Positions 43,974 to 52,342 of a DNA stretch of 64,000 nt are shown piece by piece. Each line of letters starts with the position of its first letter. Position 1 is the first letter of the stretch. The stretch lies in the NCBI GenBank assembly GCA_964403175.1, contig CAYOFH010000002.1, positions 1 to 64,000 of the forward strand. Reading direction: 5' to 3'. The notes below the pieces were generated by a model. It was not told the origin of the DNA. It worked only from the letters and a program-made list of their open reading frames with translations, and made no database searches. This stretch comes from Marinilabilia sp964403175 (GTDB taxonomy: Bacteria > Bacteroidota > Bacteroidia > Bacteroidales > Marinilabiliaceae). Both the position numbers and the translations under genes were made by a program.

Positions 43974-44441
43974 TTATGGTAAAGAATTTAATGATATATC
44001 GCTAACCTTTACAACATAGCAGGCCGGGAATTTTTTTTTCAACCTGCTGAGAAGTGGCAAAGCTTCATGCTTATGCCGGAAACTTCCCACTCTGACTCTC
44101 CAGAAAGGAGCACTGTATTCAACAAAAACATTCTCTTCCGGTAATTCGGACAAAACTTTCCCTTTTACATCCAGAGCTTCCTGCCTTGACTTATTTCCTG
44201 CCCCGCTAAATAACTGCACCCGGAAACCTTCAACTCCATCGGACCTTTTATTCATACTGATGTGGGTGTTTATCAGAGCCCTCATGCGGTCAGATTGCTC
44301 AATAGTGATAATTCCCTTATCGCTGGAAACCTGCTCAAGTTCTGCAAAAATATCCGAATTAAAACTTGCGTCTTTCCCCGGCATTTGAGCAGTAACTCCC
44401 ATGGTCATCAAAAGAAAAATAATTCCTGCTACAATTCTCAT
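43974..44441 (-). CDS. secreted SPOR-domain protein
   Basis: The 155-residue protein has a signal peptide (MRIVAGIIFLLMTMGVTAQ) and a C-terminal SPOR domain at about residues 80-150, marked by GFRVQLFSGAGNKSRQEAL, FWRVRVGSF and ACYVVKV. SPOR domains bind denuded peptidoglycan at division sites, so the protein is likely periplasmic. The frame is open three codons upstream to a TTG. It is followed by its own terminator and preceded by a universal stress protein gene. Confidence 0.85.
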   Translation of the reverse strand: MRIVAGIIFLLMTMGVTAQMPGKDASFNSDIFAELEQVSSDKGIITIEQSDRMRALINTHISMNKRSDGVEGFRVQLFSGAGNKSRQEALDVKGKVLSELPEENVFVEYSAPFWRVRVGSFRHKHEALPLLSRLKKKFPACYVVKVSDISLNSLP

Positions 44442-44476
44442 CTTTTTCAAATCTTATGCAGGCAAAGTTACAATTT

Positions 44477-45316
44477 TTATTCCTTTACGGGAACAATCAA
44501 AACAGGAATCTCGGAAAGATTAAGAATCTCGTTTGCAAAAGGTCTGAAAAAACTGTCGAAAGGACTGAGTGCCTTGCTCAGAGGAATCACAATAACTGTT
44601 GCCAATTGCTCTTGCGCCAGACTAAGAATATTCTTTGCATCTCCACCCCATTTGAAAGGCTTCACGGACACCTCTAAATCTGTATTGGTTTTAATGTATC
44701 GCTCAGCCTGTTTAGCATAAATATCACTTAATCCCGGAAGTATCCATTTTGATTTACGCTGAAGAGCCAGTATATTAATTTCGGCTTTTATTAATTTGGC
44801 AAATCCCGCAACAACAGGTACAATTTTCCGGGTTATTTTATTATGATCCAGCGGTAAAATGACTCTATGGGGATAACTCCATTTCATTCCGTTTCTTACG
44901 GTGAATACAGGACAAGGTGCATGAGAAACCAATCTGTACGCATTGCTACCCAGCCACCGGTCTTCAACGCCCGAAACTCCATGAGTTCCCACAACAATCA
45001 GGCTCACATCATCGTATCGTGCCTGGTTGGTAATTTCCCGTACAACGTTTCCCTCCCGGATTTTATAATCAAACTCTCCATTATATACACGATACTCGTC
45101 ACTATATTTTTTTATGAGATGATCCAGCCAGGTTTTTGTCTGTCCCAGCATGCGTTCTTCCGGATTATCACCCAAAAACTCAGGAGCATACTTCTGCCCT
45201 GTCTGAACATGAATAATCCTGACTGCTGCATGCAGTTGATTGGCTAATTCCACACCCACTTTCAGTGCAAAAACGGAATTTTCGGAAAAATCGATGGGTA
45301 CAAGTATTCTTTTCAT
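44477..45316 (-). CDS. universal stress protein, double UspA domain
   Basis: The 279-residue protein has two UspA-type domains, starting with KRILVPIDFSENSVFALKVG and near residue 150 with HRVILPLDHNKI. The first domain has the ATP-type loop IVVGTHGVSG (near 108) and LGSNAYRLVSHAPCPVFTVR. The second is more diverged and its glycine loop is unclear. Such proteins bind nucleotides and rise under stress; no partner is visible here. Confidence 0.9.
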   Translation of the reverse strand: MKRILVPIDFSENSVFALKVGVELANQLHAAVRIIHVQTGQKYAPEFLGDNPEERMLGQTKTWLDHLIKKYSDEYRVYNGEFDYKIREGNVVREITNQARYDDVSLIVVGTHGVSGVEDRWLGSNAYRLVSHAPCPVFTVRNGMKWSYPHRVILPLDHNKITRKIVPVVAGFAKLIKAEINILALQRKSKWILPGLSDIYAKQAERYIKTNTDLEVSVKPFKWGGDAKNILSLAQEQLATVIVIPLSKALSPFDSFFRPFANEILNLSEIPVLIVPVKE

Positions 45317-45349
45317 GCAGGTTTGGTTTTTAATCGTCCATACTATTTT

Positions 45350-45750
45350 TTAAGCAAACATAAGAACCAGGCTATATCTGTCATTACATGCCATATTACT
45401 TCTCTTAAACCCATCAAAAACCCGGTTCATCTCATTCTCAAATATTGATTTTACTAATACATACGCATTGTGAGGCAAAGTGGTTGCACTAAACATCGTT
45501 TTCTTAAGAATATTGAGCGATACAAATTTTTCAGGAGGACATTCAAGTGCGAAAAAACATCTGTAGGCATATTTACCGACCGGCAATTCCTGACCGCCAT
45601 ACTCAGTCGGGGATTTTTTTCAGGATCAGGTCTTCCTTCTTTCACTCCTACCTGAATATCCTTGGTAATTCTAGTAAACATTTTAGCCATTTTAGCACCC
45701 TGTGCTCCTTTGCGATGCTTAATAATTACCCATTTACTATCCCCTGCCAT
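45350..45750 (-). pseudogene. yebC: yebC remnant, frameshifted and truncated
   Basis: The first 61 codons from ATG 45750 clearly encode the YebC/PmpR (TACO1) N-terminus: SKW..IKHRKGAQ..K, MFTRITKDIQVGVKEG, NPRLSMAV and NMPTD. Then homology stops. Reading on, the frame meets a stop near 45454. A +1 shift at a run of six T (A on the plus strand, 45552-45557) opens a second frame of about 70 codons to 45350 that does not resemble YebC. A complete protein would be about 240 residues, so this is a truncated gene with an unrelated, unrecognised 3' part. A working chimera is less likely. Confidence 0.75.
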
Positions 45751-45957
45751 GGTTATGAACTCTTTACTTTACTTCTTTATTAAAGAGTTCTTTGTTTCAA
45801 AAACACTGATAGCCAAAGTCTTTTCTCCAAAAAGTTCTTATTCCATAAGCCCTTGCCTGCAAGAGTCGCAAAACTAATAAAAACCTAATACTCACACAAG
45901 AGGCTGATTTATCACACATTACAAAAAACAAAAAGAATTACCCTGAAACACAAATAC

Positions 45958-45989
45958 TTTGGGTAAACCATAGATTAACATTAAATTTG
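45958..45989 (+). promoter_or_regulatory. miaB promoter
   Basis: TTTG at 45958-45961 and TAAATTTG at 45982-45989, separated by 20 nt, is an exact Bacteroidota promoter. Transcription would start about 15 nt before the miaB ATG. Confidence 0.8.
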
Positions 45990-46011
45990 CATTCTATTTT
46001 ACAGAAGAGGG

Positions 46012-47391
46012 ATGAGAGACAAACAAAACAATAAAAATTCCATAAAGGCTGAGAGCGTTTTAGCCTATGAAAGCAACGGGAAGAAACTTTACATAGAAAC
46101 CTACGGATGCCAGATGAACTTTGCTGACAGTGAAGTTGTAGCTTCTGTAATGCAAATGGATGGCTATGAAACTGCAGAAAACAATTCAAATGCGGATGCT
46201 ATATTCATAAACACCTGCTCTATAAGGGATAATGCAGAAAAGAGAGTACTTGCCAGAGTAAGGGAACTCAAAGCCCTTAAAAAGAAACGTCCTGGACTGA
46301 TAATTGGAATCATTGGATGTATGGCCGAACGGGCAAAAGAAGAGCTTTTTGAGGTGGGAGCAGACCTGGTTGCTGGCCCTGATGCTTATCTGGACTTACC
46401 AAATCTTGTAAGCCTTGTTGAGCAGGGAGAAAAAGCCATCAATGTAGATCTTTCCACTACAGAGACCTACCGCGATATTATTCCCAAGCGATTAGGCCCC
46501 AACAAAATATCAGCCTTTATCAGCATCATGAGAGGGTGCAATAATTTTTGCACCTATTGCATTGTCCCCTATACCAGAGGCAGGGAAAGAAGCAGGGATC
46601 CGGAAAGCATCAGAAAAGAATTTGCAGATCTTGTTAAAGAAGGCTATAAAGAAATCTCACTCCTGGGACAAAACGTGAACTCATTTCTGCATCGGAAAGA
46701 CCAACAGGAAATGGATTTCCCGGGATTACTGAATTTCCTGGCTACCCGGTTTCCTGATATAAGGATCCGTTTCACAACCTCACATCCGAAAGATATGAGT
46801 AATGAAACACTTAAAGTGATGGCAAAACATCCTAATATCTGCAAACATATTCATTTGCCCCTGCAATCCGGATCATCAGAAGTATTAAAAAAAATGAACC
46901 GAAAATATACGGCAGATTGGTATAAAAACCGGATTGAAGCTATCCGGGAAATATTACCCGGATGCGGTATCACCACAGATGTTTTCTGCGGCTTTCACGG
47001 CGAGACGGAAGAAGACCATCAAAAGACTCTGGAATTAATGAAATGGGCAGGGTTTGATACGGCTTTTATGTTTAAGTATTCAGAGCGTCCTGGAACTTAT
47101 GCTCATAAAAAATTACCCGATAATGTTCCTGATGACATCAAAAGCCGGAGACTTCAGGAGATAATAGAACTGCAAAACCAACTTTCTCTTGAAAGTAATA
47201 AAAAAGATATCGGAAAAGTATTTGAGGTTTTAATCGAAAGTGTTTCCAAAAAATCAACACAGGAATTCTTTGGACGTACCTCCCAAAATAAGGTAGTTGT
47301 ATTTCCACGTGCCGGACATAAAGTCGGAGAACTTGTTAATGTCAGGATTACTGACGTTACGCAGGCCACAATGCTGGGCATTCCCATTTAG
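46012..47391 (+). CDS. miaB: tRNA-2-methylthio-N6-dimethylallyladenosine synthase
   Basis: The 459-residue radical SAM methylthiotransferase modifies A37 of tRNAs reading U-starting codons. The N-terminal auxiliary cluster is held by Cys in YGCQMNFADSE, NTCSIRDNA and IIGCMAERAK. The SAM cluster is RGCNNFCTYCIVPYTRGRE near residue 170, and a TRAM domain closes the protein (GKVFEVLIESVSK near 395). It carries no family-specific clue for a paralogue such as MtaB. It has its own promoter with a very short leader; the AGAGG next to the ATG is the only ribosome site visible. Confidence 0.95.
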   Translation: MRDKQNNKNSIKAESVLAYESNGKKLYIETYGCQMNFADSEVVASVMQMDGYETAENNSNADAIFINTCSIRDNAEKRVLARVRELKALKKKRPGLIIGIIGCMAERAKEELFEVGADLVAGPDAYLDLPNLVSLVEQGEKAINVDLSTTETYRDIIPKRLGPNKISAFISIMRGCNNFCTYCIVPYTRGRERSRDPESIRKEFADLVKEGYKEISLLGQNVNSFLHRKDQQEMDFPGLLNFLATRFPDIRIRFTTSHPKDMSNETLKVMAKHPNICKHIHLPLQSGSSEVLKKMNRKYTADWYKNRIEAIREILPGCGITTDVFCGFHGETEEDHQKTLELMKWAGFDTAFMFKYSERPGTYAHKKLPDNVPDDIKSRRLQEIIELQNQLSLESNKKDIGKVFEVLIESVSKKSTQEFFGRTSQNKVVVFPRAGHKVGELVNVRITDVTQATMLGIPI

Positions 47392-47889
47392 TGCCTGTCC
47401 ATAAAGTGCTATTTACTGTATTAAGCTTATCCGAAAATCGCTTACTTCGACACGCTCGGTACAGGCATTTACGAAATATGAATGTTCTCCATAAAATGGA
47501 TTTAAAAATATCAACAGTGTCCTAGTTTTTTCCCAAAAGGGATTTAATCCCCCTGAACCCTGACCTAATTTTGTTTACGACATAATCATTGGGAGCGATC
47601 ATGATTTCCGCTGCGCTCCAATTTTTGTTATGATGCAAGATAGTAGGCAAATAATATCAAGATTTAGCAAGTTTTCGCTCTAAAAAACACGGTTCTTTTA
47701 TCGTAATCGTCAAGCCTCTTCTCGCTCGCCTCGGGAATGAGGTTTTAAAAAGAGATGATTTTACGATAAAACAATCTTGTTTTTGACTCACTTGCCCGAA
47801 TTAGCCCCCATCAAACCAGTCAAATGTTTATTTTTGGCAGAATTGATATTTGAAATTATTAAAAATAATCAAGTTTAAAAACAATAATA
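47392..47889. other. miaB-CMD intergenic region with hairpin
   Basis: About 500 bases with no supported gene. Near the stop of miaB TGCCTGT (47392-47398) faces ACAGGCA (47461-47467). A larger element lies at 47697-47771, where TTTTATCGTAA and TTACGATAAAA are perfect 11-bp inverted arms with an inner GCCTC..GAGG stem. A -7 box TATTTTTG at 47829-47836 is about 54 bp upstream of the next gene. Confidence 0.5.
47829..47836 (+). promoter_or_regulatory. -7 box for the AhpD-like gene
   Basis: TATTTTTG matches TAnnTTTG exactly, 53 bp upstream of the ATG. No TTG lies at the usual upstream distance. Confidence 0.4.
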
Positions 47890-48237
47890 ATGAATGATCA
47901 AATAAAAGAATTCAGAGAATTTCGTTCCAAAATGAATGAAAGAATCCTGTCGCAGGACAACCTTGTTATCAAAAGACTTTTCAACTTGGATACCAACACC
48001 TACCAAGAGGGAACACTGTCCTCAAAAACCAAAGAAATGCTCGGTCTGGCAGCATCAATGGTGCTTCGTTGCGATGACTGTATTAAGTATCATCTTGAAA
48101 AATGCTACGAACAGAAAATCAGCACAGAAGAAATGATGGAAATTTTCTCCGTGGCCAACATTGTAGGTGGAACAATTGTTATTCCTCATACGCGCAGAGC
48201 AATGGAATACTGGGATATGCTGAATGGCAATGATTAA
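47890..48237 (+). CDS. carboxymuconolactone decarboxylase-family (AhpD-like) protein
   Basis: The 115-residue protein is a small all-helical AhpD-type protein. The signature is CDDCIKYHLEKC, with the redox pair Cys61-x2-Cys64 and His68 three residues on, the arrangement used by AhpD-like peroxidase partners. It could act as an alkylhydroperoxidase or thiol-dependent reductase. Neighbours (miaB, an acyltransferase) give no pathway. It has its own -7 box. Confidence 0.85.
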   Translation: MNDQIKEFREFRSKMNERILSQDNLVIKRLFNLDTNTYQEGTLSSKTKEMLGLAASMVLRCDDCIKYHLEKCYEQKISTEEMMEIFSVANIVGGTIVIPHTRRAMEYWDMLNGND

Positions 48238-48425
48238 CAGAGAAAGCGCAAAGCAGAAAGAATTAAACGCAAAACAACTATTAATTCTGTCTAAAAGCCA
48301 AGAAAACAAAAAAAATAGATTCTGATAATTACGAAAACAACCAAAAAGATAAAACTGAAACTGTTTCTTATCTTTTTCAGCGGATATTAACACGTTGTTA
48401 ATTTCCAAAACCGGTTTGTTTAAAG

Positions 48426-48433
48426 TAATTTTG
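48426..48433 (+). promoter_or_regulatory. -7 box for the acyltransferase gene
   Basis: TAATTTTG matches TAnnTTTG exactly, 21 bp before the ATG at 48455. A start codon upstream of it (TTG 48395) would be untranscribed, which supports the ATG. A -33 TTG was not clear. Confidence 0.5.
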
Positions 48434-48454
48434 CCTCAAACAAAAAAAATAAAA

Positions 48455-49612
48455 ATGGCCAAAGAACTGGATTTTGAATCGATACGTCCCTATCAGGACC
48501 ATGAAATTCAACAGGTATTTGAACGTCTGAAAAATGAAACTTCTTTCATAGAACTCATTGGATTTCTTTTTCCGGGAATGTCTGCTCAACGATTCATCGA
48601 TAACATGATGCAAATCAAAAGTATAAGACAATTTCAACAGGAAGTAATCTCCCTTTATGTTAAGGAGATAATTAAAAACACCACCAAAGGTGTTACATCT
48701 GAAGGTCTGGATCAACTGGATTCTAAAGAGTCATATCTCTACATCTCCAACCACCGGGATATTCTTTTGGACCCGGCCATTTTGAATGTTATCATGTTCG
48801 AACACGGCTTTGACTCGACAGAAATTGCCATTGGAGACAATCTGTTGATTTATCCCTGGATTACAGATCTGGTCAAGCTTAATCGTACTTTTATCGTTAA
48901 ACGCAATCTTCCGGTGCGACAAATGCTGGAGAGTTCAACACTTTTGTCGGAATATATTCGTCACACAATCACAGAGGTAGGACACAGCATTTGGATTGCC
49001 CAAAGAGAAGGAAGATCAAAAGATGGAAATGACCGCACTCAGCAAAGTCTTCTAAAAATGCTCAACATCAGCGGAAAAGATAAATCAGTGGCGGAAAACT
49101 TTAAACAATTGAAGATTGTTCCTGTTTCCATTTCTTATGAATATGACCCTTGTGACTATCTTAAAGCGCTGGAGTTTCAACACAAGAGGGATAATCCCGA
49201 TTATGTAAAAACCCAGGGTGATGATTTACTGCAGATGGGGGTCGGATTACGCGGTCGTAAAGGGCATGTTCATTTTGCCTTTGGGCAGCCTATCAATAAC
49301 GAACTGGATGTATTAAAAAATATTCAGAATAAAAACGAAAAATTTGAATTTCTTGCCGGACTAATTGACAAACACGTACACGAAAACTATCACTTATGGC
49401 CGGGAAACTGGGTTGCCTGGGATATGTTAAACCAAACTGACGAATACGCTAGTTTATATTCGGAAGAAGAAAAGAAAATTTTCCTCCAATACATTGAAGA
49501 ACATCTCGACAGAATTGAAGGAGACAGAGATTTCTTAAGAAAAACACTTCTGGAAATGTATGCTAACCCGGTAGTTAATAAACGGGAATTACTTGGTAAT
49601 GCTGTGAATTAG
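48455..49612 (+). CDS. PlsC-like glycerol acyltransferase
   Basis: The 385-residue cytoplasmic protein carries a PlsC-type acyltransferase domain. The acceptor box SNHRDILLDPAIL near residue 95 has His and Asp with five residues between, and a second block reads IWIAQREGRSKDG near 180. This family acylates glycerol phosphate or lysophospholipids; the donor and acceptor cannot be read from the sequence. It is distinct from glsA in this window, lacking a neighbouring N-acyltransferase. I start it at the ATG just after the -7 box. A 22-bp-stem terminator follows. Confidence 0.85.
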   Translation: MAKELDFESIRPYQDHEIQQVFERLKNETSFIELIGFLFPGMSAQRFIDNMMQIKSIRQFQQEVISLYVKEIIKNTTKGVTSEGLDQLDSKESYLYISNHRDILLDPAILNVIMFEHGFDSTEIAIGDNLLIYPWITDLVKLNRTFIVKRNLPVRQMLESSTLLSEYIRHTITEVGHSIWIAQREGRSKDGNDRTQQSLLKMLNISGKDKSVAENFKQLKIVPVSISYEYDPCDYLKALEFQHKRDNPDYVKTQGDDLLQMGVGLRGRKGHVHFAFGQPINNELDVLKNIQNKNEKFEFLAGLIDKHVHENYHLWPGNWVAWDMLNQTDEYASLYSEEEKKIFLQYIEEHLDRIEGDRDFLRKTLLEMYANPVVNKRELLGNAVN

Positions 49613-49708
49613 AAAGCTGGAGCCACCTTAAATGGCCCCAAGAGAATGGGAACCAGAAAAATGGCGCTTTTAAGTGTGGAAAAAATGGCAAGTAAGATAT
49701 TAATGGAA

Positions 49709-49762
49709 AATAGGAAGAGGGGTTGATTTTCGGCTAGCCAAAAATCAACCCCTCTTCCTATT
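49709..49762. terminator. bidirectional intrinsic terminator
   Basis: A perfect 22-bp stem: 49709-49730 against 49741-49762, with a self-complementary GGCTAGCC in the 10-nt loop. Flanking A and T runs allow termination in both directions, ending the acyltransferase (+) and aspS (-). Confidence 0.93.
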
Positions 49763-49770
49763 GAAAAAAA

Positions 49771-51531
49771 TTATTTCTGCTCTTTTCTTTTTAACTCCAG
49801 CATTAACTCCTCAAGTTGCGCCTCACTTATCGCAGAGGGCGCATCATTCATGACATCACGACCGGCATTATTTTTCGGGAAAGCAATCACTTCCCTGATT
49901 GAATCCAGACCTGCAAAAAGAGAAACCCATCGGTCAAAACCAAAAGCCACTCCTCCATGGGGAGGTGCACCATACTTAAAGGCATTCATCAGGAAGCCAA
50001 ACTGGCTTTCAGCTTCCTCTTCGGTAAATCCGAGTATCTTAAACATTTTTTGCTGCAACTCATCGTTGTGGATACGAATAGAACCACCACCAATCTCCAC
50101 CCCGTTGATCACCAAATCGTAAGCATTGGCCCTTACTTCCCCGGGATTGCTGTCCAATAACTCCACATCCTCATCTTTAGGTGAGGTAAACGGATGGTGC
50201 ATAGCATAATAACGCTGCGTGTCATCATCCCACTCCAGCAAAGGAAAGTCAACTACCCAAAGAGGCGCAAATTTATTTTTATTTCTGAGTCCCAGACGGG
50301 ATCCCATTTCCAAACGTAATTCGCAAAGTGCTGAAAGTGTTCTGAGTTCTTCACCAGCCAAAATTAAAATCAAATCTCCCGGCTTCGCTCCACTCATATC
50401 CGCCCAGCCTTTAAAATCTTCAGCAGAGAAAAACTTATCTACAGATGTTTTAAAAGATCCATCCTCGTTATATTTCACATAAACCAGACCTTTGGCGCCC
50501 ACCTGTGGCCGCTTGACAAAATCAGTCAGCTGATCCAGTTCCTTTCGGGTATAGGTGGCACATCCCCGGGCACAAATGGCCCCAATATACATTGCATCAT
50601 CAAATACCTTAAAACCCTTTCCGGAGGCAGTAGCTGTCAAATCGACAAAACGCATATCAAAACGGATATCGGGCTTATCGCTACCATAGTATTTCATTGC
50701 ATCAGCATAAGGCATACGGGGGAAGTCACCCTCAATGACAACTCCGCGGAGCGACTTGAACAGGTGTTTTGTCATTCCTTCGAAAGTATTCAAAACATCC
50801 TCCTGATCTACGAAAGACATTTCGCAGTCGATCTGAGTGAATTCCGGTTGCCGATCGGCACGCAAATCCTCATCTCGAAAACATTTCACTATCTGAAAGT
50901 AGCGATCATATCCGGCCACCATCAGCAATTGTTTAAAAACCTGAGGTGACTGAGGTAAAGCATAAAACTGCCCGGGATTCATACGAGAAGGTACTACAAA
51001 ATCACGGGCTCCTTCTGGTGTAGATTTCATTAAAACAGGGGTTTCCACTTCAATAAAACCTTCCTTATCCATGTAATTTCTAACCTCCAGGGCCATTTTA
51101 TGCCTTAATTCAAGAGCATTTCGTGAAGGGCTTCTCCTAAGATCCAGATATCGGTATTTCATTCTGAGCTCTTCTCCGCCATCTGTATCATCCTCAATGG
51201 TAAAAGGAGGGAGATCGGAAGAATTCAGCACTTTTAACTCCTCTGCCATAACCTCAATGTCACCCGTAGGAATCTTACTGTTTTTACTACTGCGTTCAGC
51301 AACATTTCCTGTTACCTGTATCACATACTCACGGCCGATTTTTCGTACCTCCTGGGCCAGTTTATTTTCAGCCTCACTGTTAAAAACCAGCTGAGTAATT
51401 CCGTAACGATCTCTCAAGTCGACAAAGGTCATGCCGCCCAAATTACGAACGCGTTGTACCCATCCACTAAGGGTAACAGATTTTGCGGTGTCTGCAATTC
51501 TTAATTCTCCACAGGTATGTGTCCTATACAT
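49771..51531 (-). CDS. aspS: aspartate--tRNA ligase
   Basis: The 586-residue class II synthetase attaches aspartate to tRNA-Asp. The N-terminal OB fold (HTCGELRIADTAKSVTLSGW) binds the anticodon. Class II motif 2 reads FRDEDLRADRQPEFTQIDCE near residue 215, and motif 3 is GFDRWVSLFAGLDSIREVIAFPK near 535. A bacterial-type GAD insertion separates motifs 2 and 3. The long form is the bacterial type that may be discriminating; Bacteroidota usually have a separate asparaginyl-tRNA synthetase. Confidence 0.97.
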   Translation of the reverse strand: MYRTHTCGELRIADTAKSVTLSGWVQRVRNLGGMTFVDLRDRYGITQLVFNSEAENKLAQEVRKIGREYVIQVTGNVAERSSKNSKIPTGDIEVMAEELKVLNSSDLPPFTIEDDTDGGEELRMKYRYLDLRRSPSRNALELRHKMALEVRNYMDKEGFIEVETPVLMKSTPEGARDFVVPSRMNPGQFYALPQSPQVFKQLLMVAGYDRYFQIVKCFRDEDLRADRQPEFTQIDCEMSFVDQEDVLNTFEGMTKHLFKSLRGVVIEGDFPRMPYADAMKYYGSDKPDIRFDMRFVDLTATASGKGFKVFDDAMYIGAICARGCATYTRKELDQLTDFVKRPQVGAKGLVYVKYNEDGSFKTSVDKFFSAEDFKGWADMSGAKPGDLILILAGEELRTLSALCELRLEMGSRLGLRNKNKFAPLWVVDFPLLEWDDDTQRYYAMHHPFTSPKDEDVELLDSNPGEVRANAYDLVINGVEIGGGSIRIHNDELQQKMFKILGFTEEEAESQFGFLMNAFKYGAPPHGGVAFGFDRWVSLFAGLDSIREVIAFPKNNAGRDVMNDAPSAISEAQLEELMLELKRKEQK

Positions 51532-51649
51532 TATATTTATCGTTTTTTTGGGTTTTTAATCTCCCAGGTTTTGTCAACCCGGGCCATCCCTAAGTTCTGC
51601 GGTGCTGTTCAACTGCCTTTAAAATATAGGTTCAACGGTAAAACCAACT

Positions 51650-51731
51650 TATGAATAATCAATTATTCACTTCATCAATTCTCTATGCAACAATCTGTAT
51701 TTATTAGGCATCTGATCATCACATAATGAAA
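51650..51731 (+). repeat. dispersed repeat R3, copy 2
   Basis: Carries ATTATTCACTTCATCAATT, CTCTATGC, ATTTATTAGGCATCTG and CATCACATAATGAAA in the same order as the segment at 16103-16185. Confidence 0.6.
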
Positions 51732-51769
51732 ACTTATAAATAGACCAGGCTAAACTTTTGATTTTACAA

Positions 51770-51777
51770 TATCTTTG
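51770..51777 (+). promoter_or_regulatory. -7 box for tadA
   Basis: TATCTTTG matches TAnnTTTG exactly, 57 bp upstream of the ATG at 51835. It overlaps the first possible TTG start of the longer frame, which argues against that start. Confidence 0.5.
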
Positions 51778-51834
51778 CGAAAATATAAAGAAAAAAAGAA
51801 ACAGCGACAATGCTTTTCAAAAAGGTCAAAATTT

Positions 51835-52281
51835 ATGGATAAAATTGATTTTACCGATCAGTATTTTATGAAACAAGCTTTTCAGGAAGCCAAAGAAGCT
51901 TTCCGTAAGGATGAAGTACCCGTAGGGGCCGTGGTAGTAAGCCAGGGAATTATCATTTCCAAGGCTCACAACCTCACAGAAACCCTGAATGATGTAACAG
52001 CCCATGCCGAAATGCTGGCTATAACCTCTGCGGCAGAGCAACTGGGTGGAAAGTATCTTAACAATTGCACTCTTTACGTTACCATGGAACCCTGTACCAT
52101 GTGTGCCGGTGCTTTAAACTGGTCGCAGACAGGAAAAATTGTCTATGGCGCAGCAGATGAAAAGCGCGGTTTTAAAAGACTATCACCATCTCCGCTACAC
52201 CCCAGGACCGAAGTGCTTGGTGGAATTATGGAAAACGAGTGTAGTGAACTGGTCAAACAGTTCTTTGCCAAAAAAAGATAA
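51835..52281 (+). CDS. tadA: tRNA adenosine deaminase TadA-like
   Basis: The 148-residue zinc-dependent deaminase of the TadA type converts adenosine 34 of tRNA-Arg to inosine. The zinc and proton-shuttle motif is His57-Ala-Glu59 (AHAEM) and the second half PCTMC (Cys87, Cys90). The close relative guanine deaminase cannot be excluded. The chosen ATG at 51835 fits the family start; a longer frame from a TTG at 51775 begins inside the -7 box. It stands alone, divergent from aspS. Confidence 0.88.
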   Translation: MDKIDFTDQYFMKQAFQEAKEAFRKDEVPVGAVVVSQGIIISKAHNLTETLNDVTAHAEMLAITSAAEQLGGKYLNNCTLYVTMEPCTMCAGALNWSQTGKIVYGAADEKRGFKRLSPSPLHPRTEVLGGIMENECSELVKQFFAKKR

Positions 52282-52283
52282 AA

Positions 52284-52313
52284 AAGCCCCCTCTCCCGGA
52301 ACCACGGAAAGAG
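52284..52313 (-). terminator. terminator of the T9SS-type secreted protein gene
   Basis: CCCCTCT..AGAGGGG with an inner CCG..CGG pair, followed on the minus strand by CTTTTTTATC. It lies 30 bases after the stop of the gene at 52343-53167 and may also serve tadA on the plus strand. Confidence 0.7.
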
Positions 52314-52342
52314 GGGACAACCCAAGTAACCCTATGAAGTAA

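Larger units (their letters stand above)
51532..51834. other. aspS-tadA divergent intergenic region
   Basis: About 300 bases with R3 copy 2 (51650-51731) and the tadA -7 box TATCTTTG at 51770-51777. On the aspS side the minus strand has a TATATTTT box near 51622-51629. No other gene is supported. Confidence 0.5.
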
